Shown here piece by piece: positions 18,819 to 27,520 of a stretch of DNA of 35,910 bases. Source of the stretch: Deltaproteobacteria bacterium (lineage in GTDB: Bacteria; Desulfobacterota; UBA8473); assembly GCA_030623035.1 (NCBI GenBank), contig JAUXFK010000003.1, positions 1 through 35,910 on the forward strand, in the 5' to 3' direction. Under the pieces are notes generated by a model, which was not told the DNA's origin, made no database searches, and saw only the letters and a list, made by a program, of their open reading frames with translations. Each line of letters begins with the position of its first letter. The first letter of the stretch is position 1. A program made the position numbers and the translations under genes.

Positions 18819-21092
18819 ATGGATTTAAAAAAGAATAGAGATATAAGACCTGGCAATAAGTACAAAGCGGGTAAAATGGCATCTTTTTCATTAAAAAACA
18901 GGATCGTTAGAGAGATTGTTGGATTGGTAATCTTTGGTCTGGCTGTTTTTATAACTTCCAGCCTGATCTCTTATGACCCTAAAGATCCATCCTTTAACAG
19001 CTATGTCTCTAATGTAGAAAAAGTCAATAACCTGTGGGGTATTACCGGGGCTTATCTGTCTGATGGTATCTTACAGGTTTTTGGTCTGGCTTCCTATCTT
19101 TTCTCGATCATTCTCTTTGTTGTATCTTTGCGATTATTCTTTATAAAAGAGTTCAGGTTTAATTATTACAAGTTAATCGCCTATGTCCTGTTGATTTTAG
19201 CAACAACCGGGATATTGAGCTTGAGGTTTAATAATCTAAGGATTTTTGATCAGCCGGTTATATCAGGTGGAGTTCTGGGCGGGGTATTGGTCAGTGAACT
19301 GGAGAGATACTTTAATCGAATGGGTGCATATACGCTCCTTGTGTTGGTCTTTGTTTCCTCCTTAATGGTCAGTGTGAATATATCATTATTGTGGGTTGGA
19401 AAGAAAACCAAGAACTTGTTTTTAACCGCATTGGGAGGGCTCAAAGTTTTTTATGTCAAATACAAAGAGAAGTTTAAACGTCCGAAAGAAAAACTTTCTA
19501 AAAAGAAGAAAAATAAGAGGACTTATAAGTCTAAGTCACCTGCTATCATAGATTCTTCGCAAAAGAGTCAGAGAGTTAAAGAAGATGTAGAATTGAAACA
19601 GGAAGAGTTTGATATCCCAAGGCCAAAAGGTACTTATCAATTTCCCCCCTTGTCGCTTTTGGACACTCAGGAGCAGAAGAGAACCAGAATAGATCGAGAG
19701 AGTCTGGTAATGAACTCAAAGATTCTTGAGAAGAAACTCCTTGATTTTGGAGTAGAGGGCAAGGTTACGGAGGTAAGGCCGGGGCCGGTCATAACCATGT
19801 ATGAATTTGAACCTGCACCAGGGGTTAAGATCAATCGAATCGTTAACCTTTCAGATGATCTGGCATTGGCACTCAGGGCGATTAGTATCCGGATTGTGGC
19901 TCCTATACCTGGTAAGTCTGTTGTAGGCATAGAAATACCAAATTCTGTCAGAGAGACAGTCTTTTTTAAGGATATAGTAGATAAAGATGTTTTCTACAAA
20001 GCCGGCTCTAACTTGACTGTAATTTTAGGGAAGGATATCTTTGGAAACCCGGTAGTCACTGACCTTGTAAAGATGCCACACCTGTTGATAGCCGGAGCAA
20101 CAGGAACTGGGAAGAGTATTTCAGTAAACTCTATGATTTGCAGTCTCCTGTTTAAGGCTGACCCGGATGAAGTGAAGATGATAATGATAGACCCAAAGAG
20201 ACTGGAACTATCCGTTTACGGAGGAATCCCCCATCTTTTATGCGAGGTGGTTACTGAGGCGAAACAAGCTGCAACAGTATTGAAATGGCTGGTTGAAGAG
20301 ATGGAGCGCAGGTATCGCCTGCTTGCAGAAAAAGGGGTGAGGAACATAGAGCGTTATAATCAGAAACTTGACAGTGAGTCAATAGATCCGGCCCGGGTAA
20401 TCGTAGATTTAAAGAAGGATGCTTCATCTGATGATGGATTAGAATCCGGGGAGAAGTTACCTTATATCGCTGTAATAATTGATGAACTGGCAGATCTGAT
20501 GATGGTTTCGTCAAAGGAAGTTGAAGAGTCAATTGCAAGATTAGCGCAGATGGCAAGAGCTGCTGGTATTCATCTGGTAGTCGCTACCCAACGTCCTTCC
20601 GTAGATGTGTTGACCGGCATAATTAAGGTTAATTTCCCTGCAAGGATTTCCTTCCAGGTTTCGTCCAAGGTTGACTCACGTACGATATTGGATACAAACG
20701 GTGCAGAGCACTTATTGGGATCAGGTGATATGCTTTTTATGCTGCCGGGCACGGCAAAGATTCAACGGATTCATGGGGCATACCTTTCGGAAAAAGAGAT
20801 AAAGAGAGTGGTCGATTTTATAAAGGAGCAGGGGATGCCGGTTTACAACCAATCTATGCTGGAACCCAAGGAAGATGTTCATGCAAAAAACAGTCTTGAG
20901 TATGACGAAAAGTATGATGAAGCTCTGGAACTGGTAGCCAATACAAAACAGGCTTCGATCTCAATGGTTCAGAGGCATCTAAGAATAGGTTATAATAGAG
21001 CGGCCAGGATAATTGAGAAGATGGAAGAAGAGGGAGTAGTTGGACCGTCCGATGGTGTGAAACCAAGGAAGGTCTTGATAAACAGGCTTTGA
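18819..21092 (+). CDS. ftsK: DNA translocase FtsK
   Basis: FtsK/SpoIIIE, 757 residues, a septal DNA pump that clears the chromosome at division. Four hydrophobic segments occupy the first 190 residues, then a basic linker rich in Lys. The motor domain has Walker A GATGTGKS near residue 425 and Walker B VIIDELADLMM near 548. The C-terminal gamma winged helix (SISMVQRHLRIGYNRAARII) recognises polar DNA motifs. The linker is short compared with E. coli FtsK. It lies 25 bp ahead of lolA. Confidence 0.97.
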   Translation: MDLKKNRDIRPGNKYKAGKMASFSLKNRIVREIVGLVIFGLAVFITSSLISYDPKDPSFNSYVSNVEKVNNLWGITGAYLSDGILQVFGLASYLFSIILFVVSLRLFFIKEFRFNYYKLIAYVLLILATTGILSLRFNNLRIFDQPVISGGVLGGVLVSELERYFNRMGAYTLLVLVFVSSLMVSVNISLLWVGKKTKNLFLTALGGLKVFYVKYKEKFKRPKEKLSKKKKNKRTYKSKSPAIIDSSQKSQRVKEDVELKQEEFDIPRPKGTYQFPPLSLLDTQEQKRTRIDRESLVMNSKILEKKLLDFGVEGKVTEVRPGPVITMYEFEPAPGVKINRIVNLSDDLALALRAISIRIVAPIPGKSVVGIEIPNSVRETVFFKDIVDKDVFYKAGSNLTVILGKDIFGNPVVTDLVKMPHLLIAGATGTGKSISVNSMICSLLFKADPDEVKMIMIDPKRLELSVYGGIPHLLCEVVTEAKQAATVLKWLVEEMERRYRLLAEKGVRNIERYNQKLDSESIDPARVIVDLKKDASSDDGLESGEKLPYIAVIIDELADLMMVSSKEVEESIARLAQMARAAGIHLVVATQRPSVDVLTGIIKVNFPARISFQVSSKVDSRTILDTNGAEHLLGSGDMLFMLPGTAKIQRIHGAYLSEKEIKRVVDFIKEQGMPVYNQSMLEPKEDVHAKNSLEYDEKYDEALELVANTKQASISMVQRHLRIGYNRAARIIEKMEEEGVVGPSDGVKPRKVLINRL

Positions 21093-21117
21093 ATTAAACA
21101 CACACCGGAGAAAAACA

Positions 21118-21804
21118 TTGAGAGTTTTTAGGATTATTTTGCTTTTTGGAGCGTTATTCGTTTTACCTGTTTTATTTCCAGAGTTGGCTTCAGGTATTGT
21201 GCTGGAAGAGATTATTGATAAAGTTCAGGGTGTTTATAAAGGGACAAAGGACTTTAAAGCAGAGTTTATTCAAGAATCTATCATCAAGTCGATAGATAAA
21301 ACCGAAGTCTCGAAGGGGAAGATATATTTTAAAAATCCAGGAAAACTCCGCTGGGATTATGATGTTCCTGACAGACAGGAGATTGTTACAGATGGGAAGA
21401 CCCTCTGGATGTATGTGCCTCAAGACAGACAGGTGATGATAAATAAACTCTCCGATGTATATCAATCCAACACCTCTACCTTCTTTCTGTTTGGAATGGG
21501 AGACCTAAAGAGAGATTTTTATATCCATTTGGTCAAACCTGATTCTAATGATGTAGAAAAAGGGTATATATTAAAACTCACCCCAAAAGAGTCACAGCCG
21601 AATATCAGCGAGTTGTTTCTTTTAATAGATAAGGCTACCTTCCAGGTTATAGAAACCTATTTTTACGATTTTTATGAAAATTTTATTCGAATCAAGTTTA
21701 AAAATGCCGTAATAAACAGAGGTTTATCAGATTCGTTATTTGTCTTTACCATCCCTAAAGGTGTAGAGGTTTTAGAGGCGCCCCAGATGTTCGAAGAGCA
21801 ATAA
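21118..21804 (+). CDS. lolA: Outer-membrane lipoprotein carrier LolA
   Basis: LolA-like periplasmic chaperone, 228 residues, which carries lipoproteins from the inner to the outer membrane. The start is TTG 21118, with CGGAG seven bases upstream. A signal peptide is evident (IILLFGALFVLPVLFPELAS). FKAEFIQES, GKIYFKNPGKLRWDYD and DGKTLWMYVPQDRQV are typical LolA segments. Placement after ftsK is common in Gram-negative genomes. It supports a double-membraned host. Confidence 0.93.
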   Translation: MRVFRIILLFGALFVLPVLFPELASGIVLEEIIDKVQGVYKGTKDFKAEFIQESIIKSIDKTEVSKGKIYFKNPGKLRWDYDVPDRQEIVTDGKTLWMYVPQDRQVMINKLSDVYQSNTSTFFLFGMGDLKRDFYIHLVKPDSNDVEKGYILKLTPKESQPNISELFLLIDKATFQVIETYFYDFYENFIRIKFKNAVINRGLSDSLFVFTIPKGVEVLEAPQMFEEQ

Positions 21805-21825
21805 AACCTTGATATATCTTCCCTT

Positions 21826-21975
21826 CCTGCCCTCTATAGGGGGCAGGGCCCTGTACTGCGGGGATCGCGAACCTGTCCCCACAGTTCCGAATCATTTACT
21901 GACCGCCGGAGGCATAGTCATAGACAGGGCGCGCAGCCCGGAAGAGAAAGCCTGGTCGATACTTAACCCTCCCCT
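21826..21975. ncRNA. Candidate structured RNA in a GC-rich intergenic island
   Basis: This segment is much richer in G+C than its surroundings and has no convincing protein reading frame. A strong hairpin CCTGCCCTC-TATA-GGGGGCAGG starts it (9 bp with one G-U pair). Further pairing is possible between CGCG..CCTGTC (about 21868) and GACAGG.CGCG (about 21923), and between AGGGGGCAGGG and CCCTCCCC at the two ends. A long rod of about 150-180 nt with bulges would resemble 6S RNA in size and shape, but I do not see its conserved sequence. The strand is not determined. The 61-aa ORF at 21809 is probably incidental. Confidence 0.35.
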
Positions 21976-22051
21976 TCAAATTGTCATTTTTTAATTGACA
22001 AAAACCAAATCTTTTGTATTGTTTCTTCGTTTAATCTGAATGAAAAACATC

Positions 22052-22203
22052 GTAACTGTTTAGCCGGATAGTGATTTGTATGGTCTTTGACGAGCATTTT
22101 TGAGTTATTTTGTTAAAGATTCAAATGCCTTCCTTGACCTTGAACAAAATTGCTCATTTCTGGATAGACACTCGTTAGCCCTTTAAAATGGCTAAACAAT
22201 TAC
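22052..22203. repeat. F2-type MITE, 152 bp, perfect 8-bp TSD
   Basis: Ends GTAACTGTTTAGCC and GGCTAAACAATTAC are inverted repeats with one mismatch. Identical flanks AAAACATC at 22044-22051 and 22204-22211 are an unambiguous 8-bp target duplication. The interior carries half of an F3 element (22127-22171, ending in GGATAGACAC) and a stretch shared with the gyrB leader, so it is a mosaic. Confidence 0.9.
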
Positions 22204-22244
22204 AAAACATCAGGAAAAAGGAGTGGTTGTGTTTGAATCAGCAA

Positions 22245-22281
22245 AAGAGATATTGCTCAAGAAATATCTCTTGATTTTTTT
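22245..22281 (+). terminator. Intrinsic terminator
   Basis: A perfect 9-bp stem AAGAGATAT/ATATCTCTT (22245-22253 with 22264-22272) is followed by GATTTTTTT. It would end transcripts coming from lolA or the structured segment before the rfaE1 operon. Its T-tract overlaps the -35 box of the next promoter. Confidence 0.75.
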
Positions 22282-22298
22282 GATAGATTTATTATAAT
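22271..22298 (+). promoter_or_regulatory. Probable promoter of the rfaE1 operon
   Basis: TTGATT (22271-22276), a 16-bp spacer and TATAAT (22293-22298). It is the best promoter upstream of rfaE1 and would give a leader of about 120 nt that contains a further intrinsic terminator before the coding region. Confidence 0.5.
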
Positions 22299-22378
22299 TG
22301 AGAAAAGATTGTTGATTATGACGTTTTTTTAAAGAAATAAAACACAATGAGGTGTAATCTTTTTTGGGGAATAGGAGG

Positions 22379-22402
22379 CAGGGCTTCTTGCCCTGTTTTT
22401 TT
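22379..22402 (+). terminator. Intrinsic terminator in the rfaE1 leader (possible attenuator)
   Basis: CAGGGC-TTCTT-GCCCTG followed by seven T residues (22396-22402), 21 bases before the rfaE1 start codon. Because a promoter lies upstream and the operon downstream, it may act as an attenuator, or it may end a separate short transcript. The pair AAAAGATT (22303 region) and AATCTTTT (22357 region) upstream could be part of an alternative fold. Confidence 0.7.
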
Positions 22403-22423
22403 ATGGATTTAGGGCAGATGTAG

Positions 22424-23434
22424 ATGAAGAGGGTTTTGGATGCAAAAAGGGGAATGAAGGTTCTGTCAAGGTTTCAAGAATCAAATGTCCTTGTTCTCGG
22501 TGATATAATGCTAGATGAATTTATATGGGGAAAGGTGTCGAGGATCTCTCCTGAGGCCCCTGTCCCTGTAGTGAATGTTACCTCAGAGAGCTTCCGTTTA
22601 GGTGGAGCCACAAATGTAGTTAATAATATTTTCTCCTTAGGTGGAAATGTATATGTGTGTGGTGTAGTTGGAGATGATGAGAATGGAGAGAAACTGGTTA
22701 ACAGTTTAATGGATATGGGTATTGATACCACTGGAATCATTATTGAAAAGGGCAGGCCTACTTCAGTAAAGACAAGGGTAATCGCCAATAACCAGCAGGT
22801 AGTTCGATACGACCGTGAAGATATTTCTAATATTAACCTGAATAGTATGCAGAAGATCATTTCATACATAAGAACGAATCTGGACAGTATAGATGCAATT
22901 ATTATATCTGATTATGGAAAGGGAATTGTCTCTGAGCAATTGATTCGAGAAATCCGTATTCTGGTTGGAGACAATGATAAGATCATATCAGTAGATCCTA
23001 AAGTGAATCATTTTTCTTATTATAAAGGTGTCACAGTAATTACTCCGAATAACATTGAGGCCGGCGAGGCTACCGGTATTGAGATCGAAGATGAGGAGAC
23101 ATTGCTGCGAGTTGGGGAGGTTTTATTAGACAGATTGGCCTGCAAATTGCTTTTGATTACCCGTGGGGAAGAAGGTATGACGTTGTTTGAGAAAGGCGGA
23201 GATATAACACATATCCCTACATTGGCAAAAGAGGTCTATGATGTAACTGGGGCTGGTGATACTGTAATAAGTGCTTTAACACTTGCACTGACAGCCGGGG
23301 CATCTTTAAAGGAGGCTTCGGCTATTGCCAATTATGCGGCTGGGATTGTAGTAGGGGAGGTAGGGACAGCGACAGTGACCGTGGAAAACTTAAAAGATGC
23401 TATAAAGAGCAATAGAGTCATAAAAGATGAGTAA
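22424..23434 (+). CDS. rfaE1: D-glycero-beta-D-manno-heptose-7-phosphate kinase
   Basis: A PfkB-family sugar kinase of 336 residues matching RfaE domain 1 (HldE N-terminal half), which phosphorylates heptose 7-phosphate for LPS inner-core synthesis. LGDIMLDEFIWGKVSRISPE and APVPVV are typical of this subfamily. GGATNVVNNI and the catalytic TGAGDTVISA motif (Asp as base) are present. It lacks the C-terminal nucleotidyltransferase domain, so a separate RfaE2 is expected elsewhere. It heads the operon with DUF4416, yicC, remA and gmk and overlaps the next gene by 8 nt. Confidence 0.93.
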   Translation: MKRVLDAKRGMKVLSRFQESNVLVLGDIMLDEFIWGKVSRISPEAPVPVVNVTSESFRLGGATNVVNNIFSLGGNVYVCGVVGDDENGEKLVNSLMDMGIDTTGIIIEKGRPTSVKTRVIANNQQVVRYDREDISNINLNSMQKIISYIRTNLDSIDAIIISDYGKGIVSEQLIREIRILVGDNDKIISVDPKVNHFSYYKGVTVITPNNIEAGEATGIEIEDEETLLRVGEVLLDRLACKLLLITRGEEGMTLFEKGGDITHIPTLAKEVYDVTGAGDTVISALTLALTAGASLKEASAIANYAAGIVVGEVGTATVTVENLKDAIKSNRVIKDE

Positions 23435-23960
23435 GCCCAATGTCCCGAAACCAGTAAAACTGATAGCCAGTGTATTTTCAAAGACCAATGAATTGATTGT
23501 AGCAGCAACAGAAGAGTTATCAAGGAAATTTGGCAGGATTGATTTTATTTCTGAGATATTCCCTTTCAACTCCACAACATACTATAATAAAGAGATGGGT
23601 AAAGATCTGATTCGGAGGTTTTTGTCGTTTAATAAAATGATTTTGCCCCATAGACTGCCCGATATAAAACTCTATACCAATAAGATTGAGAAGGATTTTT
23701 CAGATTGTCAGGGGGATAGAAGGTTGAACATAGATCCAGGTTATATTTCCTTAAGCCACTTAATCCTTGCAACAGGGAAAGGATATGCACACAGGCCGTG
23801 TCTGAGAAAAGGGATATATGCTGACTTGACTTTAATATACAAAGATAAGAGATTCCAGGCTTTGGATTGGACATATCCGGACTATAGGTCCAAAGAGATT
23901 ATAGAATTGATGAATACAGTGAGAAGAAACTATGTATTCCAACTTAAAGGGTTAAAATGA
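23427..23960 (+). CDS. DUF4416 family protein
   Basis: A 177-residue protein recognised as DUF4416 from its start (KPVKLIASVFSKTNELI) and from segments such as DIKLYTNKIEKDFSD, RRLNIDPGYISLSHLILATG and YADLTLIYKDKRFQALDWTYPDY. The family is found mainly in deltaproteobacteria, Nitrospirae and relatives, commonly beside yicC. Its biochemical function is not known. The pattern of alternating conserved Tyr, Asp and Lys residues is compatible with a small nucleotide- or RNA-binding fold, but this is conjecture. It overlaps rfaE1 by 8 nt and lies 7 nt before yicC. Confidence 0.88.
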   Translation: MSKPNVPKPVKLIASVFSKTNELIVAATEELSRKFGRIDFISEIFPFNSTTYYNKEMGKDLIRRFLSFNKMILPHRLPDIKLYTNKIEKDFSDCQGDRRLNIDPGYISLSHLILATGKGYAHRPCLRKGIYADLTLIYKDKRFQALDWTYPDYRSKEIIELMNTVRRNYVFQLKGLK

Positions 23961-23967
23961 GAGAACG

Positions 23968-24846
23968 ATGTTAAAGAGTATGACTGGTTATGGATGGGGA
24001 GAGAGTCTTTTGGAAGATGGCGGTATCGTTGTTGAGGTAAAGTCGGTTAACCACAGATACCTTGATTTTACTTCGAGAGTGCCAAAGAGGTTTCTCTCCT
24101 ATGAGAGTGAGATAAGAAAGGATATATATAAAAGATTTTCCAGAGGGCGTTTTGAGGTTACTATTCAATCAAATTATACGAAAGAAGGGGAACAAAAGGC
24201 AGAGTTAAATATTGAGTTAGCAAAAGAGTATTATTCAGCCTTAAGAGAATTAAAGGACAGGTTACAACTCGATGACGAGATAGGTTTGGGTTTGCTTGCC
24301 GGGTTAAAAGATGTAATTATTGTTAAGGAGATAGATTCCGAGCATAAAGGGGAACAAGATGCATTTAAAGAAGCTTTTGAGAGTGCATTAGATTCTTTAG
24401 AAAGAATGAGAGTATTTGAGGGCGAAGTTATTTATAAGGATTTTTTAGAGAAATTGGGTACTGTCAGGAGGTTAATTGATGAAATTAGAATAAAATCCCC
24501 CCAGGTTTTGATCTATTATAGAGACAGGCTTGCAAAAAGAGTAAAGGAGCTAAGCGGTGCCTTTGAACTTGATATTCAAAGGCTTAATCAAGAAGTCGCT
24601 TTATTTGCAGAAAAAAGTGACATTACAGAAGAGCTTGTTCGCATTGGAAGCCATCTTGAACAGTTCGGTATGATTATAGACATGGATGAGCCCGTTGGAA
24701 GGAAGTTGGATTTTCTACTTCAAGAGATAAATCGTGAAGCCAATACCATAGCGTCCAAGGCGAATGACTCGGAGATTTCACAGAAGGTTGTAAAGATTAA
24801 AAGTGAACTGGAGAAGATCAGGGAACAGGTTCAAAACATAGAATAA
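23968..24846 (+). CDS. yicC: YicC family endoribonuclease
   Basis: YicC/YloC, 292 residues. The N-terminus [29 protein letters not shown] and the C-terminal [24 protein letters not shown] are the family signatures. YicC homologues have been described as RNA endonucleases. The gene lies upstream of remA and gmk, the usual arrangement. Confidence 0.94.
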   Translation: MLKSMTGYGWGESLLEDGGIVVEVKSVNHRYLDFTSRVPKRFLSYESEIRKDIYKRFSRGRFEVTIQSNYTKEGEQKAELNIELAKEYYSALRELKDRLQLDDEIGLGLLAGLKDVIIVKEIDSEHKGEQDAFKEAFESALDSLERMRVFEGEVIYKDFLEKLGTVRRLIDEIRIKSPQVLIYYRDRLAKRVKELSGAFELDIQRLNQEVALFAEKSDITEELVRIGSHLEQFGMIIDMDEPVGRKLDFLLQEINREANTIASKANDSEISQKVVKIKSELEKIREQVQNIE

Positions 24847-24881
24847 CAATAATTAGATCTTATATGAGTTGGAGGTTATTG

Positions 24882-25139
24882 ATGAGTTTGTTATTGAATA
24901 TCGGATTTGGAAATGTAGTTGTATCATCAAGAGTAGTAGCGATTGTTTCTCCTAGCTCTGCCCCTATGAAGAGGTTAAAGGATGAGGCGAAAAAGGACAG
25001 GAAGCTGATAGATGCTTCTCAAGGGAGGAAGACCCGATCTATTATAATAACGGACAGTAATCATGTTATCCTATCCGCAGTTCAGGCGGAGACTGTGGCG
25101 CAGAGATTCGATTCTGAAGATGGTTCAAAAACGTATTAA
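24882..25139 (+). CDS. remA: RemA-like (DUF370) regulatory protein
   Basis: A small DUF370 protein of 85 residues ([20 protein letters not shown]...[25 protein letters not shown]). In Bacillus, RemA is a DNA-binding regulator of biofilm genes; the role outside Firmicutes is not established. The ORF track starts at 24864, but ATG 24882 has GGAGG seven bases upstream and gives the conserved N-terminus, so it is preferred. Position between yicC and gmk is conserved across several phyla. Confidence 0.9.
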   Translation: MSLLLNIGFGNVVVSSRVVAIVSPSSAPMKRLKDEAKKDRKLIDASQGRKTRSIIITDSNHVILSAVQAETVAQRFDSEDGSKTY

Positions 25140-25167
25140 TTAAACAGGATTTAACAGACCAAAGCAA

Positions 25168-25782
25168 ATGGATAAAGAGGGATTATTGTTTGTATTATCA
25201 GCCCCATCTGGTGCTGGGAAAACATCATTATGTAAAGAGGTCGTTAGTTTTTTTCCTGATCTATGGCACTCTGTATCATACACTACGAGGCCTTGTAGGC
25301 CAGGGGAGAACGATAGAGTTGATTATCATTTTGTCTCCAAAGAGAAGTTCAAAGAGATGGTTGATACCAGGAAATTTGCAGAATGGTCTGAGATTTATGG
25401 GGATAGATATGGCACTCCAATAAACGCCTTGAAAGAGCATAAAAGCAATGGAATTGACATGATTCTCGATATAGATGGAAAAGGGGCCAGACAGCTCAGG
25501 GATAGCTTTCCAAAAGGTATCTATATATTCGTACTTCCTCCATCGTGGGAAGATCTGGAGGAGAGACTAAGGGCTAGAATGACGAATACGGATAAGGAGA
25601 TTAAAAAACGTTTGAAAAATACAAAAAAAGAGCTTCAGTATATTTTTGACTACGATTATATAGTTATAAATAATAACTTCGAAACGGCAGTATTCGAACT
25701 CATTTCAATAATAATTGCAGAAAGATGCCGCAGAGAGAGGGTCTTTCATAAGGTTGATGAACTATTAAAACCGGGCCTTTGA
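25168..25782 (+). CDS. gmk: Guanylate kinase
   Basis: Gmk, 204 residues, phosphorylates GMP to GDP. P-loop SAPSGAGKTSL, the GMP-binding YTTRPCRPGE and DYHFVSKEKF segments, and the lid region RARMTNTDKEIKKRL are clear. In many deltaproteobacteria rpoZ follows gmk directly. Here the next DNA is an F3 repeat and a reverse-strand transposase gene, so rpoZ is missing from this place. Confidence 0.96.
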   Translation: MDKEGLLFVLSAPSGAGKTSLCKEVVSFFPDLWHSVSYTTRPCRPGENDRVDYHFVSKEKFKEMVDTRKFAEWSEIYGDRYGTPINALKEHKSNGIDMILDIDGKGARQLRDSFPKGIYIFVLPPSWEDLEERLRARMTNTDKEIKKRLKNTKKELQYIFDYDYIVINNNFETAVFELISIIIAERCRRERVFHKVDELLKPGL

Positions 25783-25801
25783 ACCGCTTTAAACTTAAAT
25801 A

Positions 25802-25943
25802 GTGTCCATCCAGAAATGAGCGATTTTGTTCAAGGTCAAGGAAGGCGAAGCTTTTAACCACAGGAATATATTGAGATATTTCGAGGATTAAAATCTGAGC
25901 CTGACACAGAGATTGGGCAAAAGGGCCATTTATGGATGGACAC
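25802..25943. repeat. F3 MITE, about 142 bp, with TSD
   Basis: Ends GTGTCCATCCAGAAATGAGC and (reverse complement) GTGTCCATCCATAAATGGCC are inverted repeats of about 20 bp with four mismatches. The base sequence TAAATA flanks both sides (25796-25801 and 25944-25949). The left 45 bp also occur in the 22052 element, and the right end recurs in a remnant at 27521-27602. The element abuts the tnpA reading frame; the final base of its TIR completes the tnpA stop codon. Confidence 0.82.
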
Positions 25944-26413
25944 TAAATATTTGCCCGTTCATCTATGAGATCGTGTTCTTTTGTATCTTGAAGTAAACTC
26001 TTTAACTCTTCTATATTTAAACTCCCCATAGTCTCTATATAAAAATTTCCGCTCCAAAGCTTTTTTATCCTGTACTTCTTCTGTATCTCCCTATGCCTAT
26101 TTAAGATTGAAAATGATGTCCTTTCTATTATATCCTTAACAATGCCGGGTATGTAATGGGTGGGTTTGGCACATAAAATCAGATGGGCATGGTCTGGATG
26201 AAGAACCAGCCCAAATAACTCGTATCCCTTATAAAGAGTAATTTCTTTAAAGATTATTTCCAGTTCTGTTGCTGTTTTACTGGTAATTATAGGCTGTTTC
26301 TTGGGTGTAAAGAGTATCAGATGATAACTGATCCTATATGCAAGGTCTGAATATCTATTATAATTTGTTTCCTTAAGGGGTTTGAAATAGGAGCAAAGGA
26401 TAATATGGGGCAT
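25943..26413 (-). CDS. IS200/IS605-type Y1 transposase (TnpA-like)
   Basis: A 156-residue HUH single-strand transposase. The HUH motif is H75-A-H77 in LHPDHAHLIL, and the probable catalytic tyrosine is Y125 in SGNFYIETMG. The core SYHLILFTPKKQPIIT matches the usual TnpA N-terminus, with about 20 extra residues before it, so a later start is possible. No TnpB/IscB partner or guide RNA is visible. Clear subterminal hairpins were not found: the inverted pair CCCTCTTT (about 26436) and AAAGAGGG (about 26476) is only a weak candidate. The frame is intact, so this is either a recent solo insertion or a retained host gene. Confidence 0.82.
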   Translation of the reverse strand: MPHIILCSYFKPLKETNYNRYSDLAYRISYHLILFTPKKQPIITSKTATELEIIFKEITLYKGYELFGLVLHPDHAHLILCAKPTHYIPGIVKDIIERTSFSILNRHREIQKKYRIKKLWSGNFYIETMGSLNIEELKSLLQDTKEHDLIDERANI

Positions 26414-26469
26414 ATTTTTTTGTGAAATTTTAAATCCCTCTTTTTAAACTGACCTTTAAGTATGATTGA

Positions 26470-27519
26470 TCAGGGAAAGAGGGGCAGGTTCTTTATCCCT
26501 GAGTCCTCAGGGAATCCATACATAATGTTCATATCTTGAATTGCTTGCCCTGAAGCGCCTTTAACCAGATTGTCTATTGCAGATATTACGACTATCCTTT
26601 TTGTCCTTGGATCGAATCGCATTCCTATATCACAGAAATTGCTCCCTTTAACCAAAGAGATATTGGGAAGACTGTCTTCAGGGTGTATTCTTACAAATCT
26701 CTCTTTACTATAGAAATCGGTGTAAATCCCTATTAACTCTGATGTTGAAATGTCTTGAAGGGAGTTTGAATATATAGTGGTCAGTATACCTCTATTTACG
26801 GGTATTAAATGTGGAGTAAAAGAGATGATGACATTTTTATGGGCAAGCAGGCTTAACTCTTGCTCTATCTCAGGTGTATGCCTGTGTTCTCCTATCTTAT
26901 AAGCATTAAGCCCTTCATTAACCTCACAGAAAAGATATTCCGTTGCCACTGTTCGACCGGCCCCAGAGACACCTGATTTGGAGTCCACAACTATATTTTT
27001 TATGTCTATTAAATTGTTCTTCAGTAAAGGGGCGAGTCCGAGTATCGCACTGGTTGGGTAACAACCCGGATTGGCAATAAGTTTCGCCTTTTTTATTTTA
27101 TCCCTGTGCAACTCAGGAAGGCCATAGACAGACTCCTTTAAAAGGTCTGGGGAGGTGTGGCTGCTATACCATTTTTCATAGACCTCAGGATTATTAAAGC
27201 GAAAATCCGCACTGAGGTCTACGACCTTTTTACCCCTCTTCATCAACTCGGGAACGATATTCATTGCTACCTTATGCGGTAAAGCACAGATTATGAAATC
27301 AGAGAGATTACAGATATGATCTGGCGATGGGCTTGTAAATTTAAGGTTTATTTCTGAAGCAAAGGCAGGAAAGACTTCCGACACCTTCATTCCATCAAAC
27401 TTTCTTGATGTCAATGCGGTTATCTTTGCATCCGGATGTCTAAGCATAAGTCTGATCAGTTCTTGACCTGTATACCCACTTGCACCAATTATTGCAACTT
27501 TTAGCATCTTTTTTCTCAC
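26470..27519 (-). CDS. argC: N-acetyl-gamma-glutamyl-phosphate reductase
   Basis: ArgC, 345-349 residues, third step of arginine synthesis. The NADP-binding loop [15 protein letters not shown] is at the N-terminus, the catalytic Cys lies in [14 protein letters not shown], and VSGAGR and HRHTPEIEQ are conserved. Two starts are possible: GTG at 27519, which has GGAG six to seven bases upstream, and ATG at 27507, where the conserved protein begins (MLKVAIIG). rplM-rpsI-argC is an order I recall from Geobacter-like genomes; here an F1 element and an F3 remnant lie between rpsI and argC. Confidence 0.95.
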   Translation of the reverse strand: MRKKMLKVAIIGASGYTGQELIRLMLRHPDAKITALTSRKFDGMKVSEVFPAFASEINLKFTSPSPDHICNLSDFIICALPHKVAMNIVPELMKRGKKVVDLSADFRFNNPEVYEKWYSSHTSPDLLKESVYGLPELHRDKIKKAKLIANPGCYPTSAILGLAPLLKNNLIDIKNIVVDSKSGVSGAGRTVATEYLFCEVNEGLNAYKIGEHRHTPEIEQELSLLAHKNVIISFTPHLIPVNRGILTTIYSNSLQDISTSELIGIYTDFYSKERFVRIHPEDSLPNISLVKGSNFCDIGMRFDPRTKRIVVISAIDNLVKGASGQAIQDMNIMYGFPEDSGIKNLPLFP

Positions 27520-27520
27520 T

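Noticed and set aside
22223-22297. 24-codon GTG-started ORF behind AAAAAGGAG.
   Set aside because: It runs through a perfect intrinsic terminator and its sequence is dictated by that hairpin and T-tract. A leader peptide cannot be excluded, but nothing supports it.
26434-26484. CCCTCTTT/AAAGAGGG inverted pair as the IS200 end hairpin.
   Set aside because: The loop of over 30 nt is too long for a typical IS200/IS605 subterminal hairpin and the sequence overlaps the argC stop region.
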